Below are positions 1 to 5,396 of a stretch of DNA of 6,417 bases, one piece after another (within the stretch, counting starts at the first letter, position 1; each line of letters opens with the position of its first letter). The stretch is from positions 1-6,417 of the forward strand of contig JBJXEH010000222.1 in assembly GCA_046153995.1 (NCBI GenBank), written 5' to 3'. The translations under genes and the position numbers were made by a program. The notes under the pieces were generated by a model. The model did not search any database and was not told the DNA's origin. It was given only the letters and a program-made list of their open reading frames with translations. The DNA is from SZUA-430 sp046153995. GTDB taxonomy: Bacteria; Pseudomonadota; Alphaproteobacteria; Micropepsales; Micropepsaceae.

Positions 1-573
1 CCGCAACATCGGCGTCACCACCGGCGTCGCGCCCGATTGGATCCGCCCGATCACCTCGAACCCGTGCCGCTCATAGAACGGGATGTTGCGCGGGTTTGAG
101 GATTCGAGATAGGCGGGCAACCGCTCGGCGTCGACGCGCTGGAGCGCGTGCTTCATCAGAACCGAACCGAGGCCCTTGCCCTGCCGGCTGACGTCGACAC
201 CCAACACCGCCAAATACCAATGCGGCTCATGCGGGTGATACTGCCCCATCTGCTCGGCCACGCCCGCGAGATCGGCTTGGCGGTCCGCCGGCACCGCACT
301 TTCGATGAGCGCGCCCATCGCCTCTTCGTCGATGCCGATACCGGGCGGCAGCCAGAACGAGGCGGCGGAATAATCGTCGAGCACGTGCGCCGTGCCATGC
401 GCAAGCGCCCGCCCGCCAAGCGCCAACTGCGCCGGCCCCAAGTGCTTCAGATACGTGCTGCCGTCCGCGAAAATCCAGCGCAGCATCGGATCGTCCACGA
501 ACGCCAACGTGAAAATGTCGAGCGCGCGCGCCTTCTCCTCGGTCGTCACGGTTTTCACGGCAGGCGGCAGCAT
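1..573 (-). CDS. GNAT family N-acetyltransferase (C-terminus cut by window edge)
   Basis: The protein is a probable acetyl-CoA-dependent N-acetyltransferase, likely cytoplasmic, of unknown substrate. The frame is open for 191 codons from the ATG at 573 to the window edge, with no stop, so a few C-terminal residues are missing. The acetyl-CoA binding loop is visible as RQGKGLG (residues 130-136), directly after the strand WYLAVLGVDV. It is followed by the typical C-terminal GNAT segment with YLESSNPRN (155-163), then PFYERHGFEV (165-174). The N-terminal half has the FVDDPMLRWIF and SFWLPPG segments found in a GNAT subgroup of about 200 residues (recalled, not searched). GAGGA lies 9 bases upstream of the chosen ATG. 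It lies 59 bases downstream of the antitoxin gene on the same strand and could be co-transcribed with it. It is not the GNAT-RHH type of toxin, because the partner there would be a ribbon-helix-helix protein. Confidence 0.9.
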   Translation of the reverse strand, partial: MLPPAVKTVTTEEKARALDIFTLAFVDDPMLRWIFADGSTYLKHLGPAQLALGGRALAHGTAHVLDDYSAASFWLPPGIGIDEEAMGALIESAVPADRQADLAGVAEQMGQYHPHEPHWYLAVLGVDVSRQGKGLGSVLMKHALQRVDAERLPAYLESSNPRNIPFYERHGFEVIGRIQSGATPVVTPMLR

Positions 574-632
574 GGTGGCGGGTCCTCGGGCAGCAAGTGT
601 GGCAAGCTTCCACGAATTCTGGGAACGCACAC

Positions 633-1061
633 CTATCTTTTTGCTGCTCGACGCAGAACCAGCCTCTTTCTTGCAGGCTTCGCAAACATTCCCGTCCTCG
701 GATTTCGGCCCGACTTCGGCGCACCCGTCGCCACCTCTTTAAACCCACCAATCGACACCGGCGCCATGTCCGGAAACACAGCGCGAATGTCCAAATCGCC
801 GCCCAGCGCCTCAATCTGTTTGCGCATCGTCGAGAGGTAGAGATCGCCGGCGCTCTCGATGCGGGAGACGAGGGCCTGCGTCTTGCCGAGCTTGCGGGCG
901 AGCGCCGTTTGGGTCATCGCGCGGGCCTTGCGCAATTGGGCGAGGCTCATCTCCTCCGCCGCCATTTGGTCCACACGCGCGCGGATACGCGCCCGCTGCG
1001 CCGGCGACAACGTCGCCTTGATCTCTTCAAGGGTGTAGGGCTTTCGCGGATCGCGCGTCAT
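633..1061 (-). CDS. XRE-family helix-turn-helix antitoxin of a type II toxin-antitoxin pair
   Basis: This is the likely antitoxin and autorepressor for the toxin gene just upstream. The 142-residue product opens with YTLEEIKATLSP and an ERAR-type helix (residues 9-30). The helix-turn-helix lies at about 40-72, with LRKARAMTQTALARKLGKTQ followed by LVSRIE, the usual XRE pattern. The segment after it (STMRKQIEALGGDLDIRAVFPD, 77-98) matches the end of the Gp49-partner antitoxin family as I recall it. About 40 further residues follow, ending in a strongly basic tail (RKRLVLRRAAKR). I chose the ATG at 1061 because ACGAGG precedes it at good spacing. The in-frame TTG at 1076 would place that ribosome-binding site inside the gene. 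The toxin stop lies 18 bases upstream, so the two are surely one operon. Binding to the AT-rich promoter at 1491-1524 is inferred. Confidence 0.9.
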   Translation of the reverse strand: MTRDPRKPYTLEEIKATLSPAQRARIRARVDQMAAEEMSLAQLRKARAMTQTALARKLGKTQALVSRIESAGDLYLSTMRKQIEALGGDLDIRAVFPDMAPVSIGGFKEVATGAPKSGRNPRTGMFAKPARKRLVLRRAAKR

Positions 1062-1079
1062 GGGATACCTCGTCAATCT

Positions 1080-1490
1080 CTATTTCGGTTTCTTCGTCTC
1101 TGACTTCTTTTTCGCTTCTTCTTCCTTCAACCATTCCAGATAAGCGCCAAAGCGCTTGTCGGCAGTATCGATCAGCCGCTTGTAGAAGACGGCTTGCGCC
1201 TCACCCGACTTGTCGCCGCACACGAGCACAATCGCCTGCCTCAGCGGGTCGAACGCGAACGCCGCGCGCCACTCGCCCGTCGCCGTGTGGAAGCGCAGCT
1301 CCTTCATGTTCGCGTATTCCGAACCCTTGAGCGTCCCAACCTGCGGCCGGGTCGCCTTCGGCCCAAATTCGCGCAAATGCTCCACCGTTGCGACAAGCGC
1401 TTCTTGCGCGTCTTGCGCGTCTTGCGCGTCTTCCGGCATTGCCCGGAACTCCGGCTGAAAAGGCGCTGCGAAGAGAACCGCCCAGGGCAT
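1080..1490 (-). CDS. Gp49-like (RelE/ParE superfamily) toxin of a type II toxin-antitoxin pair
   Basis: Probable small toxin. Relatives of this family (phage-derived Gp49-like, PF05973) are generally mRNA-cleaving RelE-type toxins, so translation inhibition is inferred. Family signatures are clear in the 136-residue product: EFGPKATRPQVGTLKGS (41-57), NMKELRF (61-67), WRAAFAFDPLRQAIVLVCGDKSG (74-96) and FYKRLIDTADKRF (102-114). The C-terminus is a lysine-rich charged tail. Toxin-first gene order is usual for this family. A DAQ triplet repeat occupies residues 21-29, where relatives have a single stretch (PE-x-VQ-D/E), so about six residues look inserted in the first helix. No Shine-Dalgarno sequence precedes the ATG, and a -10-like box ends 6 bases before it, so the mRNA may be leaderless. 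The reading frame is intact. Confidence 0.9.
   Translation of the reverse strand: MPWAVLFAAPFQPEFRAMPEDAQDAQDAQEALVATVEHLREFGPKATRPQVGTLKGSEYANMKELRFHTATGEWRAAFAFDPLRQAIVLVCGDKSGEAQAVFYKRLIDTADKRFGAYLEWLKEEEAKKKSETKKPK
1402..1432 (-). repeat. Period-9 tandem repeat inside the toxin gene
   Basis: Three perfect copies of a 9-base unit (TTGCGCGTC on the plus strand, 1404-1430) lie head to tail, with the period continuing partially on both sides. Each copy encodes Asp-Ala-Gln in the toxin frame (residues 21-29). Because the unit is a multiple of three, gain or loss of copies would lengthen or shorten the toxin helix without breaking the frame. Confidence 0.95.
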
Positions 1491-1524
1491 GTACCGAATA
1501 TAATACGAGTATCATATGAATCAA
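1491..1524 (-). promoter_or_regulatory. Promoter and candidate operator of the toxin-antitoxin operon
   Basis: This is an AT-rich island in otherwise GC-rich DNA. On the minus strand a -35-like TTGATT (1524-1519) and a -10-like TATATT (1502-1497) are separated by 16 bases, and the toxin ATG follows 6 bases later. Two overlapping short palindromes fill the spacer: TCATATGA (1512-1519) and ATAC-GA-GTAT (1503-1512). They are natural candidates for an antitoxin operator, since such antitoxins usually repress their own promoter. The boxes are seen directly. Their function is inferred. Confidence 0.55.
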
Positions 1525-1586
1525 GTGTTATAATTTGACACAAGCACCGCGATCACTTTGGAAACGCGCCCACCGCGACTGACTCC

Positions 1587-3473
1587 CTACCGATAACTCG
1601 CCGCCTGAAGCTCAAACAGTTCCGCATACCGCCCCCCTTGCGCGATCAGCTCTGCGTGCGTGCCGGCCGATTCCACCGTGCCGTCGGCGAGCACGAGGAT
1701 CCGGTCGGCCATGCGCACGCTCGAGAAGCGGTGCGAGATGATGACCGCGGTCTTGGCCGCGCTCACTTCCTTGAAGCGCTCGAACACTTCGAACTCCGCA
1801 CGCGCGTCCAGTGCGGCCGTCGGTTCGTCGAGGATGAGGACTTGCGCGTCGCGCATATAGGCGCGCGCGATCGCGAGCTTTTGCCATTCCCCGCCGGAGA
1901 GGTCGATGCCGTTCTTGAACCGTTTGCCGATCATTTGATCGTAGCCTTCGGGCAGTTTGGCGATGACGGCGTCGGCGCGGCTGCGTCCTGCCGCTTGTTC
2001 GATGCGGGCGCGGTCGGCGCGCGCGTCGATGCGGCCGACCGCGATGTTGTCGGCGGCGGTCAAGTTGAAGCGGACGAAATCCTGGAAGATGACGCCGATG
2101 TTCGCGCGCACGGCATCGAGGTCGTACTCGCGCAGGTCGTGCCCGTCGAGCAGAATGCGGCCTTCGTCGGGGTCGTAAAGGCGCGCGAGCAGTTTGACCA
2201 GCGTGGTTTTGCCGGCACCGTTTTCGCCGACGAGCGCCAGCACTTCGCCCGCTTGTAGCCTGAAGTTCAAATTCCGCACGGCCCAGCGCTGGGCGCCGGG
2301 GTATCGAAACCCGGCGTTCTCGAAGACGAAGCCTTCGCGGATGGGCTGCGGAAAGGGTCTTGGATTCTGGGGCGAGTGAATTTCGGGTGTTACGTCGAAG
2401 AACGAGAACAGGTCGTCCAGGTAGAGCGCCTGGCTTGCGGTCGATGAAAAGCCTGCGAGCAGATTTTCGAGGAGGCCGCTCAACCGGCGAAAAGACGCCG
2501 CGAGGAACGTCAGGTCGCCGATCGTAAATGCACCGGCGAGCGTCCGCCATGCGATGTAAGCGTAAGCGAGGTAATAGCCGATCGTACCGATCGCGGTGAA
2601 GACGCCGCCCCAGGCCGCGCGCCGTATCGCCAGCTTGCGGTTCGCGGCGTAGATGTTGGCTGCCAGATGCTTGTAGCGTTCGATGAGAAAGCCGTTCAGA
2701 CCGAAGATCTTCACTTCCTTCGCGGTTTCGGCGCTTGCCGCGGTTTGACGTAAGTAGTCGAGCTCGCGCCGTTCGGGCGTGCGGAAATAGGCAAGCCAAT
2801 AACTCTGCGCGTTGAAGTGCGCCTCGCCGAGGAACGCCGGCACGAGCGCGACCAGCAGCAGCGCGATGAGCCAAGGTGCGTAAGCGATCAAGCCGGCCGC
2901 GAAGCTCACCACCGTCACGATGTCTTGTGCTTGGCCGAACAACTGACTCATGAGCGCCATCCGGCCGCTTGTTTGACGGCGCGCACGGTCGAGCCGGTCT
3001 TGGAATTCGGCGTCTTCGAAATCCTCAAGGTCGAGCGTTGCCGCATGCTCCATCAGCCGGACGCTGCTGTCGTTCGACACACGCTCACCCAACAGGCTTT
3101 CGACCAAGGCAACGACGCGGCCCAAAACTTCCGCGAACACGGCGAGCGCGAATTCCGCGGCCAGAAGCAGGGCGAGCCAGTCGAGAAGGCCGCTTTCCCA
3201 CCACTGCGCGAGCGAAGGCGGGGGCTCCGGCCGCTGTACCAGCAGCACGACCTCGTCGATAATCAGCTTGCCGATATAGAGCGTGACGATCGGCACGAGC
3301 GCGCGAACCAGGCGCAACAACAGCGAGCAAATGGTGAGGAACGGGCTGGTACGCCAAACCAGAGCGACGAACGCCGGAATGTTCTTGAGCGCGCCGATGC
3401 GCTGCCTGAACGAAGTCGGCGCCGGTGGTCCTTCCCCGGGCGTTCGGCCGCCAGTCCTGTCTTGCCGCGGCAT
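1587..3473 (-). CDS. ABC exporter half-transporter, fused permease and ATPase
   Basis: Probable inner-membrane ABC exporter of the ABCB-like type, acting as a homodimer. The substrate is unknown. The 628-residue product begins with a Pro/Gly-rich polar tail (1-25). A transmembrane domain follows with hydrophobic spans near 43-75, 96-125, 184-215, 290-312 and 316-345, and an intracellular coupling segment (LDLEDFEDAEFQDRLDRAR, 147-165). The ATPase domain has Walker A GENGAGKTT (416-424), Q-loop Gln464, signature LSGGE (525-529) within LSGGEWQKLAIARA, Walker B VLILDE (545-550) and H-loop His581, so it should hydrolyse ATP. Length is normal for a half-transporter. AGGA lies 7 bases before the ATG. 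No membrane-fusion or outer-membrane partner and no biosynthetic gene lies alongside. It diverges from the rhomboid gene across 150 bases. No convincing terminator follows it before the toxin promoter, so some read-through is possible. Confidence 0.95.
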   Translation of the reverse strand: MPRQDRTGGRTPGEGPPAPTSFRQRIGALKNIPAFVALVWRTSPFLTICSLLLRLVRALVPIVTLYIGKLIIDEVVLLVQRPEPPPSLAQWWESGLLDWLALLLAAEFALAVFAEVLGRVVALVESLLGERVSNDSSVRLMEHAATLDLEDFEDAEFQDRLDRARRQTSGRMALMSQLFGQAQDIVTVVSFAAGLIAYAPWLIALLLVALVPAFLGEAHFNAQSYWLAYFRTPERRELDYLRQTAASAETAKEVKIFGLNGFLIERYKHLAANIYAANRKLAIRRAAWGGVFTAIGTIGYYLAYAYIAWRTLAGAFTIGDLTFLAASFRRLSGLLENLLAGFSSTASQALYLDDLFSFFDVTPEIHSPQNPRPFPQPIREGFVFENAGFRYPGAQRWAVRNLNFRLQAGEVLALVGENGAGKTTLVKLLARLYDPDEGRILLDGHDLREYDLDAVRANIGVIFQDFVRFNLTAADNIAVGRIDARADRARIEQAAGRSRADAVIAKLPEGYDQMIGKRFKNGIDLSGGEWQKLAIARAYMRDAQVLILDEPTAALDARAEFEVFERFKEVSAAKTAVIISHRFSSVRMADRILVLADGTVESAGTHAELIAQGGRYAELFELQAASYR

Positions 3474-3499
3474 CTTGAAGTCCTAACGACGGTTGCCTC

Positions 3500-3531
3500 T
3501 TGGGCGTCGATGGAGCCGGTATTGGCTATCA
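3500..3531 (+). promoter_or_regulatory. Candidate promoter for the rhomboid gene
   Basis: TTGGGC (3500-3505) precedes GGCTATCAT (3524-3532) by 18 bases. The second box resembles the GCTA-type -10 element of alphaproteobacterial housekeeping promoters and the boxes before two other genes in this window. Transcription from here would give a leader of about 85 bases ending in the GGAGG site at 3613-3617. No better candidate is visible in the divergent region, and no clear minus-strand promoter for the ABC gene was found. Confidence 0.3.
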
Positions 3532-3623
3532 TGTCGCCGAATGAAATGGCGAAACCTTCCGCTGGCGCCGCCGACCTCGGAACCCGCCGCCCCCACGCGC
3601 GTTATACACGTTGGAGGATCACC

Positions 3624-4271
3624 ATGTTTCCCTTGGGCAGCGTCTCGCGCAGCATTACCGGCATTCCGTTCGTCACGGTGCTGATGATTTTGATCAATGC
3701 CGCCGTCTTCTACATGGAGATGCAGCAGGGCGAGCGCTTCATCGACCGTTGGTCGGCGGTGCCGGCGGCGATCATGGCCGGGCGCGAGTACGAGACGGTG
3801 CTCACGTCCGCGTTCCTGCACGCCGGCTGGGTTCACATCCTGGGCAACATGGTCTTCCTGTGGGCGTTCGCGCCCGCGATGGAAGACGCGATGGGTTCGG
3901 TCAAGTTCCTGATTTTCTACCTTCTGGGTGCGGTCGCGGCGGCCGCCGCGCACATCTACGGCGACCCGAGCTCGGCCATCCCGATCGTGGGCGCCAGCGG
4001 CGCGGTTGCGGCGGTGATGGGCGCGTTCTTGGTGACCTACCCGCGCGACTCGATCCGCACCCTTGTGCTCACGCCCGTTGCGCGCGTGATCCAAATCCCC
4101 GCGATCGTGCTTATCGGGCTTTGGATCGTGACCCAGGTGGTGAGTGTCACCACCGAACCGCAGCAGGCCAACGCCGGCGGCGTCGCCTACCTCGCCCACA
4201 TCGGCGGTGCCATCTTCGGCATCGTCACGGGCCGCCTGTTCATTTGGGGGTCGCTGACAAAGCCAAGCTGA
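3624..4271 (+). CDS. Rhomboid-family intramembrane serine protease
   Basis: Cleaves transmembrane segments of other proteins within the inner membrane. The substrate is unknown. The 215-residue product has six hydrophobic spans (about 13-31, 60-83, 93-112, 117-139, 150-176, 186-207), the bacterial rhomboid core. The catalytic serine sits in GASGAVAAVMGAF (Ser125) and the catalytic histidine in AHIGGA (His192). The oxyanion-supporting His71 and Asn75 are present in HAGWVHILGN, where the family has HxxxN, so all active-site residues are intact. The N-terminal FPLGSVSRS-x-PFVTVLMILIN resembles the short soluble start of this subgroup. The start at 3624 is set by a strong GGAGG at 3613-3617. In-frame ATGs at 3531 and 3546 would add a charged extension unlike the family and lack ribosome-binding sites. 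A hairpin follows the stop, so it is likely transcribed alone. Confidence 0.95.
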   Translation: MFPLGSVSRSITGIPFVTVLMILINAAVFYMEMQQGERFIDRWSAVPAAIMAGREYETVLTSAFLHAGWVHILGNMVFLWAFAPAMEDAMGSVKFLIFYLLGAVAAAAAHIYGDPSSAIPIVGASGAVAAVMGAFLVTYPRDSIRTLVLTPVARVIQIPAIVLIGLWIVTQVVSVTTEPQQANAGGVAYLAHIGGAIFGIVTGRLFIWGSLTKPS

Positions 4272-4281
4272 AAACAATCAC

Positions 4282-4302
4282 GGGGTGGCGGATATCCACC
4301 CC
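4282..4302 (+). terminator. Terminator-like hairpin after the rhomboid gene
   Basis: GGGGTGG (4282-4288) and CCACCCC (4296-4302) form a perfect 7-pair GC-rich stem with a 7-base loop, starting 11 bases after the rhomboid stop. Only a three-T run follows a few bases on, so this is a weak intrinsic terminator by the strict definition. Alternatively it stabilises the 3' end of the mRNA. Confidence 0.55.
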
Positions 4303-4309
4303 CGGTTTC

Positions 4310-4339
4310 TCGACAACCACGCCGCAACCCGCCCATAGT
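4310..4339 (+). promoter_or_regulatory. Candidate leaderless promoter of the 4346 gene
   Basis: TCGACA (4310-4315) and CATAGT (4334-4339) are spaced 18 bases apart. The -10-like box ends 6 bases before the ATG at 4346. No Shine-Dalgarno sequence lies between, so transcription would begin at or next to the start codon. The arrangement matches that at 4969-5007. Confidence 0.4.
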
Positions 4340-4345
4340 GGCCCC

Positions 4346-4936
4346 ATGACGATTTGGGGTTGGTTGTTGCTGGGCGCCGGCAGTTGGGTGCTCGCCGTCG
4401 TGTTGAAGGTGTTGGCCGACGTCGTCGTGCAGCGCTTGGCGACGGTCGCGTTCAAGGATTGGGTGGCGGCGCTTCTGTCGGGCGTGTGGTCGTCGGTGTG
4501 CGAGATCGGGCTCTCCGCGTTCGCGTTCTGGTATTGGAGCGCCACGTTCGCCGACGCGCTCGTCATGGCCACGGGCGCGGGGGCGGCGGAGTTCCTCATC
4601 CTGCTCCCCGCAGCCCTCTCCACCAAGCTCGACAAGAAGAAGACCGCAAAGGCGACGGAGCGCTCGAACTGGACCGCGTTCTTGACCGAACGCACGGTGG
4701 CGTTCGCAAGCCACATCGCGGCGCGCGCGCTCGCCTGGCTCGGCATCGGCGGCGCGGGCGGCGCGGCCGCGTTGGCCAGCGCCTTCGGCCTGTTCGCGAC
4801 CACCGAGGCGATCCAAGCCTACGGCCAAGCGAAAGAATGGGACTGGCTGAACAACCGAACGCTCTGGACGTTCCTGTTCTTCCAAATCGCACTGGTGCTG
4901 GTGGAAGTCGCGCTCATCGTCATCTGGTGGCGGTAG
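4346..4936 (+). CDS. Polytopic membrane protein, possibly a degenerate YhfC-like putative membrane peptidase
   Basis: Inner-membrane protein of 196 residues and unproven function. Hydrophobic spans lie near 4-26, 43-66, 69-91, 112-133, 135-158 and 173-194. A lysine-rich loop (KLDKKKTAKATER, 94-106) between spans three and four is probably cytoplasmic. From memory, the layout recalls the YhfC putative membrane peptidase family: a GA-x-x-W...LK first helix, then GVWSSVCEIGLS (46-57) where YhfC has a glutamate-pair/arginine motif, GAGAAE (77-82) where it has GHGGxE, and TER...SHIAAR (114-126) where it has a conserved ER...H. Glu53, Glu82 and His123 remain, but the second glutamate, the arginine and the motif-two histidine do not, so catalysis is doubtful. 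This match is an inference only. The ATG at 4346 lacks a ribosome-binding site but follows a -10-like box closely. Composition and stop position support a real gene. Confidence 0.8.
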   Translation: MTIWGWLLLGAGSWVLAVVLKVLADVVVQRLATVAFKDWVAALLSGVWSSVCEIGLSAFAFWYWSATFADALVMATGAGAAEFLILLPAALSTKLDKKKTAKATERSNWTAFLTERTVAFASHIAARALAWLGIGGAGGAAALASAFGLFATTEAIQAYGQAKEWDWLNNRTLWTFLFFQIALVLVEVALIVIWWR

Positions 4937-4968
4937 CGCCCGCAGCGTCTCGAATTGCGCGCGAGAGA

Positions 4969-4998
4969 TTGACAATACGTTAAGGGGTTGCGGCTAGC
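4969..4998 (+). promoter_or_regulatory. Leaderless-type promoter of the small acidic-tail gene
   Basis: A consensus -35 TTGACA (4969-4974) is followed after 18 bases by GCTAGC (4993-4998), close to the alphaproteobacterial GCTA-type -10 element. The ATG at 5007 lies 8 bases beyond the box and no Shine-Dalgarno sequence fits between them, so the mRNA probably starts at or just before the start codon. Confidence 0.55.
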
Positions 4999-5006
4999 CT
5001 CCGCCC

Positions 5007-5309
5007 ATGGATCGCGACACCGCCATCATCATCGCCGTCACGACGATCGTGCTGACCCTGATCGGCGGCATCTATCTGGGTCAGCCGTCGACACCCGCGG
5101 AACAGCTGGCGCAAGAGACGTTCTCGACCGAAGACATTCGCTACAAGTACCAGCAGGCGGAACTCAAGCGCGGCAAGAAGAAGGCGCCACCGCCGGCCGA
5201 CTCCGCGCCGTCGTCCGACAGCTCCGAAAACGAAGCCCCGCAGAACGACGAGAGCGCGGGTGACGACGGCACGAACGACGAAAGCGCCGAAGAACCGCCG
5301 ATCGAGTAA
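5007..5309 (+). CDS. Small single-span membrane protein with acidic disordered tail, hypothetical
   Basis: I do not recognise the family. The 100-residue product has a short charged start (MDRD), one hydrophobic span at about 6-25 (IIIAVTTIVLTLIGGIYL), then a polar stretch with TFSTEDIRYKYQQAELKRG (38-56). A basic patch KRGKKK (54-59) is followed by a proline/serine/aspartate/glutamate-rich tail (60-100) that is probably disordered and strongly acidic. There is no lipobox cysteine and no clear signal-peptidase site, so it is likely anchored by its N-terminal span. The side carrying the tail cannot be settled from sequence. Its promoter is strong-looking and separate from the upstream gene. 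An inverted repeat follows the stop, so it may be a single-gene unit. Codon use is like the neighbours, which supports its being real. Confidence 0.75.
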   Translation: MDRDTAIIIAVTTIVLTLIGGIYLGQPSTPAEQLAQETFSTEDIRYKYQQAELKRGKKKAPPPADSAPSSDSSENEAPQNDESAGDDGTNDESAEEPPIE

Positions 5310-5327
5310 GAAAGTAAACGCACTTTC
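5310..5327 (+). repeat. Short inverted repeat after the small membrane protein gene
   Basis: GAAAGT (5310-5315) and ACTTTC (5322-5327) form a perfect 6-pair stem with a 6-base loop, starting immediately after the TAA stop. The stem is AT-rich and no T-run follows directly, so it is a poor intrinsic terminator. It could instead be a protein-binding dyad upstream of the 5397 gene. Confidence 0.35.
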
Positions 5328-5352
5328 CGCCTCCCTTTAAGGTCAAAAAAGC

Positions 5353-5396
5353 GTTAGTCTTCTCGCGAGATTGTAAGCCCGCGCGAGGCGACGCCC
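5353..5396 (+). promoter_or_regulatory. Possible -10 box and ribosome-binding site of the 5397 gene
   Basis: GTTAGTCT (5353-5360) resembles the TAG-type -10 boxes before the two preceding genes, but no good -35 lies at the right distance. GAGG (5385-5388) lies 8 bases before the ATG at 5397 and supports that start. Unlike its two neighbours, this gene would then have a short leader of about 30 bases. Confidence 0.35.

Noticed and set aside
593..618. Inverted repeat GTGG / CCAC between antitoxin and GNAT genes
   Set aside because: Four-pair stem around a HindIII-like palindrome with no T-run; expected by chance.
148..840. 230-codon plus-strand frame over the GNAT and antitoxin region
   Set aside because: Antisense to two genes with clear family motifs; its translation is Arg/His-rich without domains.
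1..1061. GNAT plus HTH gene as a GNAT-RHH toxin-antitoxin pair
   Set aside because: The DNA-binding partner is an XRE helix-turn-helix protein, not ribbon-helix-helix, and it already pairs with the Gp49-like toxin.
1534..1562. Plus-strand TTGACA as a promoter
   Set aside because: No -10-like box at the right distance and no plus-strand gene downstream before 3624.
1612..2874. 420-codon minus-strand frame within the ABC gene
   Set aside because: Arg/Ala/Pro-rich translation with no domain. It is a shifted shadow of the ABC exporter, whose own frame shows every expected motif.
2817..3623. Plus-strand extension upstream of the rhomboid start
   Set aside because: The open frame continues from the rhomboid gene back across the antisense of the ABC gene, but the translation is low-complexity Arg/Glu/Gln and the rhomboid start is fixed by GGAGG at 3613-3617.
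3483..4277. 264-codon minus-strand frame opposite the rhomboid gene
   Set aside because: His/Asp/Arg-rich antisense shadow with no recognisable motif, opposite a protein with intact catalytic residues.
4948..4966. Hairpin TCTCG / CGAGA after the 4346 gene
   Set aside because: Only five pairs with a nine-base loop and no T-run; too weak to call a terminator.
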